Below, piece by piece: positions 46,689-60,207 of a stretch of DNA of 64,000 bases. A program made the translations under genes and the position numbers. Source of the DNA: Terebella lapidaria (Eukaryota; Annelida; Polychaeta; Terebellida; Terebellidae); the NCBI GenBank assembly GCA_949152475.1, contig OX424558.1:32064651-32128650 (forward strand), read 5' to 3'. A model generated the notes under the pieces. The model searched no databases. It saw nothing but the letters and a program-made list of their open reading frames with translations, and was not told the origin of the DNA. The first letter of the stretch is position 1. Every line of letters begins with the position of its first letter.

Positions 46689-47557
46689 CTAGATACAAGC
46701 CCAATCCAGGCTGGTATGGATTGCACCAAGTCCTAACACCTCTCTGGAAACTCCATTCCGAAAACCATGGATGCGGTCCTCTAGTTCTGCTAGGTTGGTC
46801 TTTAAAGACCTTGACCTTTGGGACATTTGAGCAATATCTGCCCACAAGTTCTGGATGGGGCTCAGATCCGGACTTTGTGATGGCCATTTTAGCACTGATT
46901 CTGTTGGACTCTTTCCCTTCGGCGACGAGGCGAGAGCGATGGCAGGGTGTGCCAACATCCTGCATGGTGTTTTGGTCCCTATACCGGAGCACGTGCGCTG
47001 ATGACACCAGGCTGTCACCCAGAATGCCCCTGGTTATTCTGTGTCCCTCTGATTGTGTGGGACAGACTGACCTCTCTGAATAGCAGGCATCCCATGACCC
47101 CACACTAAGACACCACCACCAAACTTTTCTGTCGGCGGTGATGTTCTCTGGAAAATATTCTTCATCAGCTCTGTTGTAGACATGGACCCTATTGATGTAG
47201 TAAAGGTTGAATTTAGAATCGCCCATGAATAACGCCACTGACAAAACCAGACCTCGTAATGATGACAGAAGTCAAGGCAAGACGTGCTTTGGAGCCTTGG
47301 AGTTGCTTTGGAGTGAGTTTAGGCTTCCATCTGGCCATTATTCGAACCGGCTGCTTTCAGCGGTTGGCGAACTATTGTTCGAGAAGCATGAACACCATGG
47401 TAGCTCCAAAGTGCACTGAACTCAAGAACAGTGCCATGTCTGTTCTGCTCACAGTGACGTACCAGGAGCCGGCCATCCCTGGCAGTGGGTACAGCAGGTT
47501 TCGCGATCTTGGGCGGTCTCCAACATCTCCCGCTCTTACGTATCAGGCTATAGCAAG
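46689..47557 (-). pseudogene. Tc1 transposase, catalytic part (broken)
   Basis: The peptide WPSQSPDLSPIQNLW is the Tc1/mariner DDE signature, usually WPSQSPDLNPIENLW. Here the catalytic Glu of the usual IENLW is Gln. Upstream, GDSKFNL and a QDVGTPCHRSRLVAE-like stretch correspond to the first and second catalytic Asp regions (usual forms SDESKFNL and QDGAPCHRSR), but they fall in different frames with several stops between. The gene is dead. Confidence 0.88.
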
Positions 47558-48471
47558 GTAAATATGGTTAATTTTCTGATTGATAATATTTTTGTGGAAT
47601 TTGGTGGTCGAATATTTCAACAAACTATTGGTATTCCCATGGGTACAAACTGTGCACCATTATTGGCAGACCTGTTTTTATACTCATATGAATCAGATTT
47701 TATCCAACATTTACAAAGAGGAGGTTCTAAGAAACTAACATGTAATTTTAATTTCACTTTCCGATACATAGATGATGTATTGTCGCTAAATAATCCCAAG
47801 TTTGGTGATTATTTGGATGTCATATATCCTAAGGAACTTGAAATTAAGGATACTACAGAATCCGCTAATTTTTCCAACTATCTAGACCTGAGGTTGGAGA
47901 TTGATAATGATTCTAACCTGTCAACTAGATTATATGACAAACGTGATGATTTCAATTTTTCCATAGTCAATTTCCCTTTTCTAAGCAGCAACATTCCTAT
48001 GTCACCGGCATATGGTGTGTTTGTTTCTCAACTTATACGCTATTCCAGAGCTAGTTGCAAATATGAGGACTTTGTCTATCGAAGTGCCCAGCTAGTCTCT
48101 AAACTGCTACGACAAGGATATGTTTTACCAAGACTTATCGCTGCGTTTAAGAAATTCTATGGACGTCATCATGATCTGGTTGATAAATACAGCAAATCCA
48201 TGTCTGCCATGCAACTAGATCTGTTTTCATGTTAATTTTGGGGAATTCATGACGGGTGCCACTAGTGGGGCAGGAAATGCTCACTCTTTCCGGAACACCT
48301 GATTTCACCTCCTGATGGCCATTTACGGGGGTTCATGAGTTTCCCTGTCATTTTTGTTTTCTCTCACTTTGTATGCCTGATATGACTTTCTGTCCCCGGA
48401 CTATGAGATTGGATAACGGACCCTGTTTTGTTTGCTCGGAATACTTGATACTGGGTATTGATTCCACGTCT
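47558..48471 (+). mobile_element. Penelope-like element copy C, 5'-truncated
   Basis: Opposite orientation to A and B. Begins at AATATGGTTAATTTTC (near residue 775 of A) and ends exactly at the shared 3' terminus ATTCCACGTCT. It interrupts the Tc1 transposase between its DNA-binding and catalytic parts. No clear target duplication was seen. Confidence 0.92.
47564..48235 (+). pseudogene. RT C-terminal fragment of copy C
   Basis: 223 codons, uninterrupted, equivalent to the last part of the 999-residue RT, with YIDD present. Shares Asp901, Asn907 and Phe974 with copy B against copy A, and has a private Gly in RGGSKK. It lacks the endonuclease and most of the RT. Confidence 0.92.
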
Positions 48472-48580
48472 TTCACTCTCTTGCAGGAGTACCCATCTTC
48501 GGCTGCTATAGCCCTCCGGCTCTTCCTGTGCTTTTGAAGTCCGCACATCTGGATCGCTCAAATCCGTTCAGCTCAGCCAT
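48472..48580 (-). pseudogene. Tc1 transposase, N-terminal HTH part (broken)
   Basis: Starts MAELNGFERSRC at 48580 and, in the next frame, gives GLQKHRKSRRAIAAEDGYS, which fits the Tc1 N-terminal helix-turn-helix (usual RAIAAEVGCS-like). The change of frame and the Penelope insertion directly after it show it is inactive. Confidence 0.75.
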
Positions 48581-48958
48581 GGTCAGGAACATGTTGCACT
48601 GATAATTTTTCAGATCCCAATTTATAACATCATTGTCGATCAATAAATGTGTTGTCAGTAGAGTGATATGAAAAACAAGCTTGTGAAATGATTTGTGAAA
48701 GTCAATGGTTTGTTTGCACAATTTTATGATGGTGTTTTGGATACTGTGATTTACATTACTTCCAACATTTTTACATTGAAAGTCACAGTATGGACATTTT
48801 ATTGTTTCCTATGGGAACTGAAACTATGCTTCTTGATCATGTTCATAAATACTAGCTATATTACGAATTTGTTTTATGAATATCATGGCCAGAACACAAT
48901 GCGCATGCCATGAAATTGAACTCCTGTGGGTGGGCCCAAAAGTTTGGAGGTGACTGTA

Positions 48959-51900
48959 ATACATCTATCATGTGTTGATTCGAATGAGTACTACGCCAGT
49001 AACGTATTTAAATACCAATTTGATGTCAAGATTTCAAGAACACAAACGAGGAATGGTTTCTGAAACAAGCTTATTCAATTCACCATATCACTAGATACGC
49101 GATACTAGTAACAGAAAAAAAAAACACGAAAAAGCATTTGAATTGTTCTTTGGCGAGAGGTACATATTTGTGATATGGACCGATCGGTGAATATAAAAAA
49201 AAATTTGACCGGTTGGTCTGGTGAATATGCACTTTTATGCATAGAGCGTGACCCGCTTTTAACCAATGACAACGTCGGGATTCTTAGTAGTATATAATAA
49301 TAGGATGATCCTGATTGCTCTGTCAAATCACTAGGCATGAACGATGACGCTTCCAAAAAGACACATAAGAAACAACAACGAAATGCCTCTCGCCTTGAAG
49401 TGAGTGCGTTCATGGTCAAGACAATAGTGTGACATTTCCTTCCAGTGCAGTTTGACAATGTGAAGTGTTGTATCTTAGTCATAAATTAAGGTGGTGTTAT
49501 CTACGACAACATTGTCAACCATTGATTTCATGCAGGTGAGTTTTTTCACCAAGCGCTAAAATTCTCAGGATCCAATTGCACGTTTTCCACTTTGGTAGAT
49601 ATCCATGATCTTTTAGACCATGGTGCACGATGAAAACTCCACAAACCATGTGCTGGAGCATGAATCAATCCAGTCCCACTCACTCGGCAATAGAAAAATT
49701 TACAAGTGATGAAGATGAAGACCATTTGTGTGTGTTTCTATGTGTATTTAATATTATCGTTCTCACCGTGAATCATAGAGAACCAGCTAATAGGCCTATT
49801 AAGGAACGTGTGTTGGTATCAGATATAATTTTGCTTCTATTCAACAATTGCACGGAATGGGGAATACTGTTTCCAGAATCTATTCTGTCATGCCCATATA
49901 TGTCACAAAGCTCGCACACACAAGTGATGAATGATTATATACATACGTGTATAAAACAATCAACTACTGGTCACCGCCAACCTAAGTAGATCAAAAGTTC
50001 TCAGCAACATTCTGCTACGAAATCAACACAAAACTTTGAATGATCTGACTGATAGCAGTAACGTACGGGAAAACGAATGAATCATTTAGTCACATGTTCT
50101 TCTTCTGAAATAGTTCCCACATGTCAGATACGTTCCTACAGTGCGACACATTCAGTCACACTATTGTGAACATGATACATGTATGAACCAAACAGGGAAT
50201 TTTCACATTCAAAATGTATGAGGATATCTAAAGTACAAAATGTGACCAATGTTTCAACGATTTTATAGCAATGTACACTCAGAAGTTCGATAAGGACCTC
50301 GGAATTTCGAGGTTATAAACTAGGGATAAATACGGATTCTCATTCAAAGTGAAGATAAAAAATAACTCATTTGTTGGCCTCCCAGCACCCCTACACTCAT
50401 CCCGCTCCAGCACAGACGTCACAAATACAGACATCGTTGATATCCGAGCCAAGTCATCCCGCGAATGGGGAAAAATACCTCACGAACTGGAAAAATACCT
50501 CTTGATGGGGGAAATGCGGTACAGACAGAGAGCATTTCTAGGTGAATGGTTAAATTGTAGATATACGGTTGTATGATGTATATGTTTAAAATATGGCTGA
50601 TTTATCACTACACCCTGTACTGTTTTTGACTTCATTTCCATGTCAAGTCATTTACCGTCATGTTCAATCATGCTCAAATATGGTGACAAATAGTTCATGA
50701 CATGAAATACTACAATTTGTAGCAGACATAAGTTCACACACTGTCATTAATCTTCATTACGTTTGAAACTACATGACAAACCCCAGACGACACAGGACCT
50801 CAATGTATTTGAGTCAATTAATCTTGTGAACGTTTTTCGATAGATGTCTGGTGATATGGCAATGAAACAAGAAGGGTGAACTCAATGTTCAGTAGTATGT
50901 CATGATTGTAAGCATTTTTTAAGTGACTATAAGTCAGTTTAAATAATTGACATAGTTTGATATCAAAGATTAGCGTAATAGTATTCATGCCCCGAGTACA
51001 CATTTTCTCAACATCCATTCCTTTCTGCCATTTCTTATCAAAGCATTGTGAAGTGTTTAGTTCAAAGGTGTCTATGGAAAACGTTATTGAAATATTATAC
51101 GCCTGTTTAGGCTTACATCACACGTGACAGGATGAGCTTTTTCATGGGTTCATGATGCACTCTTTATAATGAGATAAACTAATAGTGTCAAGATCGGATG
51201 TCTAATTTAACTTGGTGATGGTCATCATAAACTACATGGATCTTTTTGCACTCATATATAGAAATAATGTTATACAAATTAGTCGATGTATGTATACGTA
51301 TTTTCCATAATAACATCAGAGATGTGAGAATTTGCAAATGACCAAAATTGTAATTTGCTATATTTTGCTATATTTATTCATAGAATATGTTGACATGAAT
51401 ATATGTGTCCAATGCAGGTGTGCAGCTACATCCATGCATTTGCTAGTGTTATGTTACACATAATATAGATGGAGTTGTGAATTTTTTGGTGACTGGTAAT
51501 TACCAGTTATTCTTAAACTACTGGAGGTGGCAAATTCCTTGTCAACAGATTGAAAAGTGTGTTTTTGCTACTGTGCTTGATGAGTTTTTGGTCAACTCAT
51601 GTTGTCTTGTTGTCTTTTAACGGATTTTTCTACATTACAAGCGTCGTGTTATGTTACACAATGTCAAAAAAAACACGCCGCATCTGCAAGTGACATCCTG
51701 AGGGATGAAATCTCCGGTTCATGCCAAAGACACCTCTACCACGAGTCTGTATGATAGTTATTTGCTTCTCAGAATAGAGGTAAAGACGGAAGTGAATATG
51801 TCGCAGAGTGACGATGAAAGCAGAAAGGAGTAATGCTATTCCTCATATAGATTGTGTCACTCGTCATTACGGAAATAAAGTGTTGATCTTATTTTAATAA

Positions 51901-52274
51901 TCGCCAGTGACAACCGATTCACAAAACTTGCCACTGAGTGGGTGATTAATTTATCAGGAATAATTGGGCTTCTTCGGTGATAGAAGTAAACTAAAAAATA
52001 TCACATTATATCAGAATAGAATGGTCTATCCATTGTATTGATCTGACGTTGTTGGTTTTTCTCCAACTTTTCTTGTCTGGCATATAATGGCTTGTGGAAA
52101 ATTGATATTGATATGATATGCGTCGTTTAAGAGTAAACTCTTGATGTTTTAATGTGACAAAACCGCTGCTGGTGTTGATTAACTGTCTTCCATACTGTAC
52201 TAAAATACAACTAAGGTATGTATCATATGTTTAGTTTGGTCCATTTGAAGTTCATAGTTATGAGTTACTGGTGC
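48959..52274. other. AT-rich sequence without supported gene
   Basis: Frames reach 119-125 codons (49105-49482 minus, 49630-49989 plus) but show no domain. GTGTTATGTTACACA occurs twice (near 51447 and 51646), a spaced palindrome-like motif about 200 bases apart. Around 49140-49260 there is sequence related to the 46084-46214 foldback, suggesting an older element split by the Tc1 insertion. Confidence 0.4.
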
Positions 52275-53562
52275 TAGCAATGAGTCAGGGAAATTTTATT
52301 TTTCAGGTCAATCGACATGAATTTATAGATTATAATGATGTGCCTAACTCGACAGTCGCTCTGGAAGACTACAGATTGACATGCTGTATGCCTGAGTAAA
52401 TAGTGGATTGGTGAAGGTCACATGGCGGTAATGATTCAATTTGTTTATTCTGTGTTATAACCAGTTTTTAAAATACGAACAAGAATCGATAACAAAAGTG
52501 CAATAATTCAAATTTGCCAACGAAACCAATCACATAATGTGAATATACTTCTGTACTTACAAAAGAACACAAACACAAACTAATGAAAATAACATAAACA
52601 TACATTCAAAGTTGATCCCCGGAATAGTAACCTATTTACGCATACCCCTTTTTCACCAATTACATTTATTATTGTATTTGTGTATGCAGGATCCATCTCA
52701 CACCAGTGACGTTTGACGAATGACTATAATTGGCAGGAGCCCTTTGGACATTTTCAGAGGTAAATGCGTTGACAGTCATAAATCATCATCCATAAGTGCC
52801 TGAATGTATCACTTGGTATTGAAATGATATATACATAAACGACGTGCAATTCATGGAAACCATTATACGAGGTTGTATATTGTTTCCGACCCAACGATTT
52901 GCTTTTTAGTTATGACGAGGAACTTCAAGTCACCTTTGTTATACAGTCACCAACATTTCGAGCCTTCACAACTCTCATTTAATTCCATTAGACAATGCAA
53001 CCAATACTCCAATGATCCTACACGTATAAAATTTATGGTCAATGAATATATTTTGTTCAAGCCAATATGTTTTTCACACTTTAATTCCACAAGATCGAAC
53101 GAACATATGAGGTTGATTTTACATGGTTTGGCACACACACGCAGGAAGGACTGATAATGAATGATGTTTTGGAAGAATGATCATGACCTGACCCAACATG
53201 ACCGCCATAAGAAAGTAGATATATATGTTATCTAGTGGATATACTCCATTTGGTTGTTCGATCGAAGTGATGAATTTGCCAGGGACGGAATGTGTTCTTC
53301 ACTACTTTGCCAATTGTGACTGCATGAGTGAGTGATGGATTGCTGAAGGTCACACAATAACCATATGAAAACTTTTGCGTGCGTTAATTGTGTTTGTGTC
53401 CTTGTTACTGAACTAATTGACCAGGAAAAGCTAATATTGGTAATAACATGGCTATCTGACTCATAATAACATTGTGTGATTAAAGTTTAAAATTGGACAC
53501 ATTTATTGTGGTTAGACTCGTTCTCGAAACCATCGAAGTCGGTAAATGAGAAGGAATTTTAC

Positions 53563-54302
53563 TTAAAGTGGCTCTTTCACTTCTTCCCACTTCCCAGAAT
53601 ATTTTTTGGGCCTATGCATATTTTGAGTCCTATCAACTGATAGATATGTCAGTTGCAAAATAGTGACAATAGAACAATGGGTCTTGTCAGCTAAAATATC
53701 GAGGGATTTCCTCGGTCACTTCCTCGGTTCACATGATGGCCTAGAATGCGGCCATGCGTGATATTTGCATATTCACGAGCTTGGGGAGTGTTGATGTCTC
53801 ACATACGATGCCTATTCGTTTCGCGTTGTTGCTAGTTAAAAAAACGATTTCCGCTCATTTTCAGCAATGTCATGAAAAGATCAATATTCCGAAAAACTGG
53901 TGTTTTATCGCAATATTCTATGTATGAGTTATCGCATTTTACCAGGACAATAATGGAACGTAGGCGCATCCAGTGTGTTTATAATGACACGGACCCAAAC
54001 CATACTAAAATCAATTTCTCACCAGCAACAATGCGGAACGGCTGACCACCGTGGTTGAATGTGTGACATGTCATGTATTCCTCTCTCAAAGACCAAATTC
54101 AAATGTAAACATAAACTTGCGCGCCTGTCATTCTTGATGTAAACACCACTTTTAGCCTTCTGTTTCGGGTGAAATAGCGCATAAATAGCCAGGTTTATGC
54201 GATTTTGGGGATCATGCTTAATTGGTTTGATATAATTTTGTCAACTGAGCTGGTTTTTCAATTCGAACAAATATTAGTAACTAAGTGCAAATGCCGCTTT
54301 AA
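53563..54302 (+). mobile_element. Family A MITE in copy 2
   Basis: Ends TTAAAGTGGCTCTTTCAC and the complement of ...GCAAATGCCGCTTTAA. Complete at both ends, unlike its counterpart at 4519-5252. Confidence 0.88.
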
Positions 54303-57300
54303 TTCAGATAGTATGACTTGGGTGGTTATTTACCTTCGAACGACATCAAAGTCAATGACCTTTCTCATGCATGTACAAAAAAAGTACTTGATATTAAATC
54401 CCTTCCCCTTTCACCTTTATTACCACGCAAGATATGGTTATGCCATGTCCAACCAGAGATATTACCCATGAAAATGAAAGCCAACCCAATATAGTGATGT
54501 CACTTTTGAAGACGGGGACTGTGATATCCGGAATAACGAGCATCTGGGACATAAAAAAAAACTCAAGTGTCTTTGCTGACAGACAGGTTTTCGTTCCCGT
54601 CTAGGACTGCGGAAGTTCTTTCTGCGTAAAGAAATGCAATGCTATCGGTGGATATGCAATAGCCTTTTATTACGTCGCATTTTGACGTACTGCTGAACAG
54701 AATTTGTATTAAAACACTATATGATCACACAGACACTTCAGGTTTTATTTTTCCAGCTTGGAATATTTGCAATGAAACGTGAATCTTCATCCATCGTAGT
54801 TGACATTGGGAAGATGAAATGAATGGATTTCTCCCTCAAACAACAAGGGCACCGTACAGCAGAGCCCTGTTAATTCATATAGCCCTGTTTATGACCATGA
54901 ATTTGTTTATGACAATCGCGGTGTTTATGTAGAGCCCAATTCCAGTTAATAATTTGCCTCTCTACAGAATATATTTTTACACAACTTATAATATCAAATA
55001 CCGATTCCCATTGGCAATGATTATTGTGAGATTAATGTAATTGCATACATATAATTTGATCCATATGGCCGAGTCATCCAAGCCCAGAAAACCTGCTAGT
55101 GAGGGCCGGAAAACACAGATGGAGTTGGAGCGACAGTCACAGAAGCCATCATGGAAAAGTGGCCACATCAATGGATGCTTTACATGCATACATGGGTTTC
55201 GTCCATCCATCCGTCTTTCAGCATTGGTTGCAATCCGCAGAAATATGTCAGCATTATGATAACTCATAAAAACGCGTGGGTTCATCGGCTGAATATTTTG
55301 GTTGCAACACCTGGAAAGGGGCACAGTGTTGATGTTAGTTATGGCTAGCAATGATAATACAGCACTCTCGGAACGATAATAAATGTATATGGTGGATAAT
55401 AACTGCGTGTATATCTATCTATATTAGTCATTTCATTACATATTTAGTGGTTTCGTATATATTTCCAGTTATCTGCACTGATTTTGCTACATAAGAATTA
55501 GTTTTATATTCCTATGATTAGTATATATTCCATGATCTATCTCGATTGAAAATCCAATTATTTGTGTTCGAGGTTCTTGAGATAAGACAGTGGTATCAAT
55601 ATGTGGTCCACGATTATAGTGCTATGCGTGGGTTGCTTCAAAAGCATTTAGCATCATGTTTATTCCATCCGTGAGTCTCGTCAACAAAGAGCACATCACG
55701 TTCAGCCCAGAGTCCAGCGCCTTAAACGAGACATTGAAAACGAGACATAAAACTTGAAAATGAATGTTTTCTTGAAACTTTCTCGAAACTATTGAACTGG
55801 CATTCCATATCGCTCGCAAAATACATAGCTTTCAGGTGTAATCGCTATGGTACGTTGTAGCTCGTTGTTATATGATACAAATGAGCACTCAATAAATTGG
55901 GTAAATTCACTTTAATTCATTAGTTAGGATACATACGAAACATGTTATACAATACATGAATTTGTTATTACTTTACACACTTTTATGAAAGTACATTAAC
56001 AAATAGCCACACAGTGTCGCACATACCAGATATTCTGACGTTCTTATCAAATATCACAGGGATATTTAATAAAGTGAATACATGTCTGAGGTCGACCACC
56101 CTGATATAACAAACTTGTGCTCGGCGCCTCCGGCAAAAGGAAGCTTTTGCCAGGTTAAAATGCCACTTTCATTGTGGAAGGTATTATATTTTTATCCAGG
56201 TCAAAAAAAATTGTTTATGCATCACTGCATTTTTCATTAAAAATAAGCAAGCGACAGACGCATGACATTTTTAATGAAACAGAGATAGATATATCTATAA
56301 GAGGATTTGAGTTAGCCTTATGTCACTGTTCCGTAATATGGTTATCTATAAGGAGCTCTGGAAGTGTGGAATCTGCATTTTGATATCTTTAGCCATAACA
56401 AAATCTAACAGTTTTGTCCATAAATAATTGGACATAATATCAGTTCCAATACACAGTTTTATATTCGCGAAGTAAAACTGATACGGTAATTCTTGCATTG
56501 GAATATCTTGTTTCTTTATCCATAAAATGGTTTTATTCATAACATGGACACCGATTGAACTTAAAATGAGTCAGTGGATAGTAGTTCATTTACCTATGCT
56601 ATAGGAACTATATGGTACACTCATGGCTTTTTCTATTCTATACATACCTATGAGGTGGTTGTGTGTACTCGTCGCCAGTTTCTCGAGTCTCTTCGTGTAT
56701 AAAGATAAATTTTGGTGCATAGAACTTAACTTGTCCACCAATACAGTTCCTGTTCATCAACACAGCAAAGACAATTCAAATTTCAAATAATATAAATCGA
56801 GACTGACTCACCAGTATTTCGCATTATAGACACATTTCTCATCGCAAGGCTATTAATATCATTACACAGCTCCAACGACTCCACTATACCAACGTATGAG
56901 TGTGAGAATGACATTCCGTGCTTAGAATCAAGAAGTGTGTTCTTACTGATGGTCAATAGAGGAATGTAATTCATTGATAGTGTTCATCATATATTCGCTT
57001 TGACAGCTTACAGATTGACAAATTACGTGCATGAATAAATATATGATTGGTCGTCACACAAATAACGGTAGTAGTTTAGTTCTATTTGTTTTTACTGTAT
57101 CGATCTACCTTTCAAAATACGACAAATAATGGATAAGAAAGATGCATTATTCCAATCACAACAACGACAAGAATCACATGACGCACACTGGTAAGGAATA
57201 AAAAACAACTATTTTATTGTGTTGAAATACTGGTAACTCTCTGTTCTTCTTCTTTGGATACTCATCGATATGCGTGCCAAGGTTGTGTTAGTGAAATATT

Positions 57301-57736
57301 CATTTTACACCGAGATAAATAACATTTTGATATATTAGATATATTTATTTACTCACTGGAATAACAGAAAACACCTGGGGTTAGTCAACAAAACTGAAGT
57401 TCACCAGCTATATTTATTATTGTTTTTATATCTGTTGTGCTCATTTCCCACCAGTGACGTATGACCACTAGTCATAATTGGCAACCTTATGACTCTTTTC
57501 AGGAACAAATGTGTTGAGGTAATAAATCATCTGTTATTAGTGTCTGAATGTGTCACGTAGATTCGAAATGATCTATGCGTAAACGACGTGCAACCCAGGA
57601 AAATAGATGATGCCATTTCTTGTCAGTGTACCATTTGATGAAGTAACTTGGTCATGCAATTGGGTTTAAATTTTAAAGTATTCTATACTGTGTGTCCATT
57701 TCTGAATCCAATGTCGGACACAATCCGGACATTTAA

Positions 57737-58421
57737 CCTTTTCACTACTCATGGTTACGCTGCGTAACCATACCACACCCCTGCTGCTGTACTGATGGTT
57801 ACGCTGCGTAACCATAACTTTGTTAACCTATAGATGTATGGTTAACTGCACACTGATTGTATTTAATGTTACATATACCCGAGAATGTATCTACACACTA
57901 AACTAGCACATACAGATTGCCACCGATTGAAATTTAAAAACTTAATTGACTGTTTAGTTAATTGATCACAAGTACCGATCACCATGGGTCGGACTACAGA
58001 CAATTTTCACTAAAACTTTAATATCTCCATAACTAATCAAGCTATTGACATGCTGTAAACACTATCAAAACTCACGATATTCACTTCGTCACAAATATAG
58101 AAGACTACAAGTACTCAAGTAAAACGTATTGGATTATATTTCATTTCACATTCGAATATGGCTGTATGATAAAGAAAATGGAAATAGCCACCTGTTTGGT
58201 CCCTAGATTGTTGTCTTGTTTCCACAGTCACTGATGAATCGGGATTGAAAAGTATACTACTAAAGTATATAGAAATAGCACACTATAATATGACTTTATT
58301 TTCACACATAATTATTCTGAAATATCTTTGAATAAAAATAACCAAAAATATAGAAATCCTATCAATTCATACATGAATTGGCTCAGTATGGGGCTTGAGG
58401 GGTAGGTCAGTAGCGAAAAGG
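57737..58421 (+). mobile_element. TTAA-flanked MITE, piggyBac-like (family B), copy 2 only
   Basis: 685 bp with ends CCTTTTCACTACT and AGTAGCGAAAAGG, flanked by TTAA at 57733-57736 and 58422-58425. The empty site is at 8734-8737. Two ATGGTTACGC palindromes lie at 57751-57771 and 57795-57815. No coding capacity. Confidence 0.93.
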
Positions 58422-58476
58422 TTAAAGAACTTCATTTAGCCCTTATATATATTGACGTATATGACCAGTGTTGTAT

Positions 58477-58530
58477 GACCATCCATAGCAGCCTGACCAT
58501 CCATAGCAGCCTGACCATCCATAGCAGCCT
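58477..58530 (+). repeat. 18-bp minisatellite, three units
   Basis: Same unit as 8789-8878, two repeats fewer. Confidence 0.97.
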
Positions 58531-59392
58531 TACTAACTATTATACAAGCAGGTGACTTAATAGCACATACATGTGCTGAAACGAATTTCAAAACCTCGTG
58601 CTACATTTTTCGATGTATGTTTAGTGGTTTGATTCCATTTGTATTTTTGTCTTGCTGAATTGTCTATACGTTTTTGAAACCCTTCATACATCTCATATGA
58701 TTTTTGGTATATTATTTTGCTCGCGTAAGGGTTCTGCGTACTGATGTACAAGTGAATTCGTCGTTATCAGCTCTACGTCTTACATGAATGGCAACCTGAA
58801 CTTGGCTGGAATACAGAATGATAAAGATTAATCTGCTATGGATCTTTTTTTTCAGAAAACCATTACTTTTACATTTGACTCATAGATACTATGTGGTTTG
58901 AATATATACAGCATAGATGTATGTATTAAACATGTGATTTATAGACATCCCGAAAAGGTGCAAACGAGTGAATAAAACATCCAAATAGCAGATATATGTT
59001 CAGAAATATATAAGCAGTGCAATATGATCTCGAAGATGATTGTGAAAGCCAAATCTTGTAGTCGGAATTCAGAACGATCCAACATGTGCTATGTACCGTT
59101 ACAGTAGATTCATCATGATTTGGCACGCAAATAGAGGTAAAAGAACTAAACGTATTTTTGTAATAAATCAAAAGATTCCATGAGGTCTCTTCTCATTCAA
59201 CTGATTACGAATTACCATGATATCGACTGCCATGCTGATGTTTATAAGTCATCAACGTTGTCATGTATATGCTACATTTGGCAGTTCGGACAAGTCACTG
59301 AATGATGCCTGGAAAGGAAAGTATGTTTCACTTCGTCGATATCATTCGAGCTTATATTAGCATGACAACACTCCGCTAGGCGGCGCGCGCAA

Positions 59393-60207
59393 GCAGTTTT
59401 TCGCGGGAGCGAAAAAAGTGAAGCTCGTTAAACCCGGTTTGGGTGGGGTCATGTTACGGTCATTTTCGACCAATCAGAATGTCTTTTACATAGCATATTT
59501 GGTATGTAAGGAAAGGTTAGACATCGGCCTAGGTGACAAGAGCCCTCGTTCTGAGATCTGACCCATTTTTGGAGGTAAAAGTTCAGCTCAAAGTTTTTTT
59601 TCACTCCAAAAAAACAAGTTAAAACTTCTTGTCGCCGATCATACATGATTTAATTTGTGAATTGATGTTTTTTCTTTCATAATATAACGATATTTCAATC
59701 ATAAACCCCCGTACTGCTTGGGAAATTGCTTCAAAATGAAGGGCCTGTCGTGTTTTATCTGCACTTCCGCCATCTGTTTAGTATTGGTTGGCACTCGAAG
59801 CCCCTATTATCGCCCATGTAAACAAGCTTGGCTATCGTTTTTTGGAGACATCAGAGAAAAAATTCTATTTTGGGCATATCTCATAAGATTTTTTTATTGA
59901 CCTTTGATAACATTACAGTAAAGGAGTACCTTGGACATTTTGCTACAAATAAAACAATTTTTTGTGACTAGAATTTCGTCAGAAATGGCTTCAGTGATCA
60001 TTTGTTCTACTTCTAATGGCCTGATGAGGGCAAATTTGACAACTTTGGGCACAATGATCACCACCAACGTCATATATTTTTAGTGTGTATGATGTTGCAA
60101 TGTGTAAAGTAATTAATATTGAATATTTTCAAGCCCTGAAATATGTATTATCACGTTTTGTTTGCGTGTAAACAGCGAGCTTCACTTTTTTGGACTTTTC
60201 GCTAATT
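59393..60207. mobile_element. Putative MITE, second copy
   Basis: Counterpart of 9743-10525, with inverted AAAAAAGTGAAGCTCG motifs at 59411-59426 and 60175-60191. It carries a longer internal segment at about 59838-59895. Confidence 0.6.

Larger units (their letters stand above)
46308..48956 (-). mobile_element. Tc1-like transposon, decayed, with a Penelope insert
   Basis: Bounded by TA at 46306-46307 and 48957-48958, with ends CAGTCACCTCC and GGAGGTGACTG followed inward by TTTGGGCCCAC-like sequence. Removing the 914-bp Penelope copy C (47558-48471) leaves about 1.73 kb, a normal Tc1 size. Transposase sequence on the minus strand lies on both sides of the insert. Confidence 0.92.
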
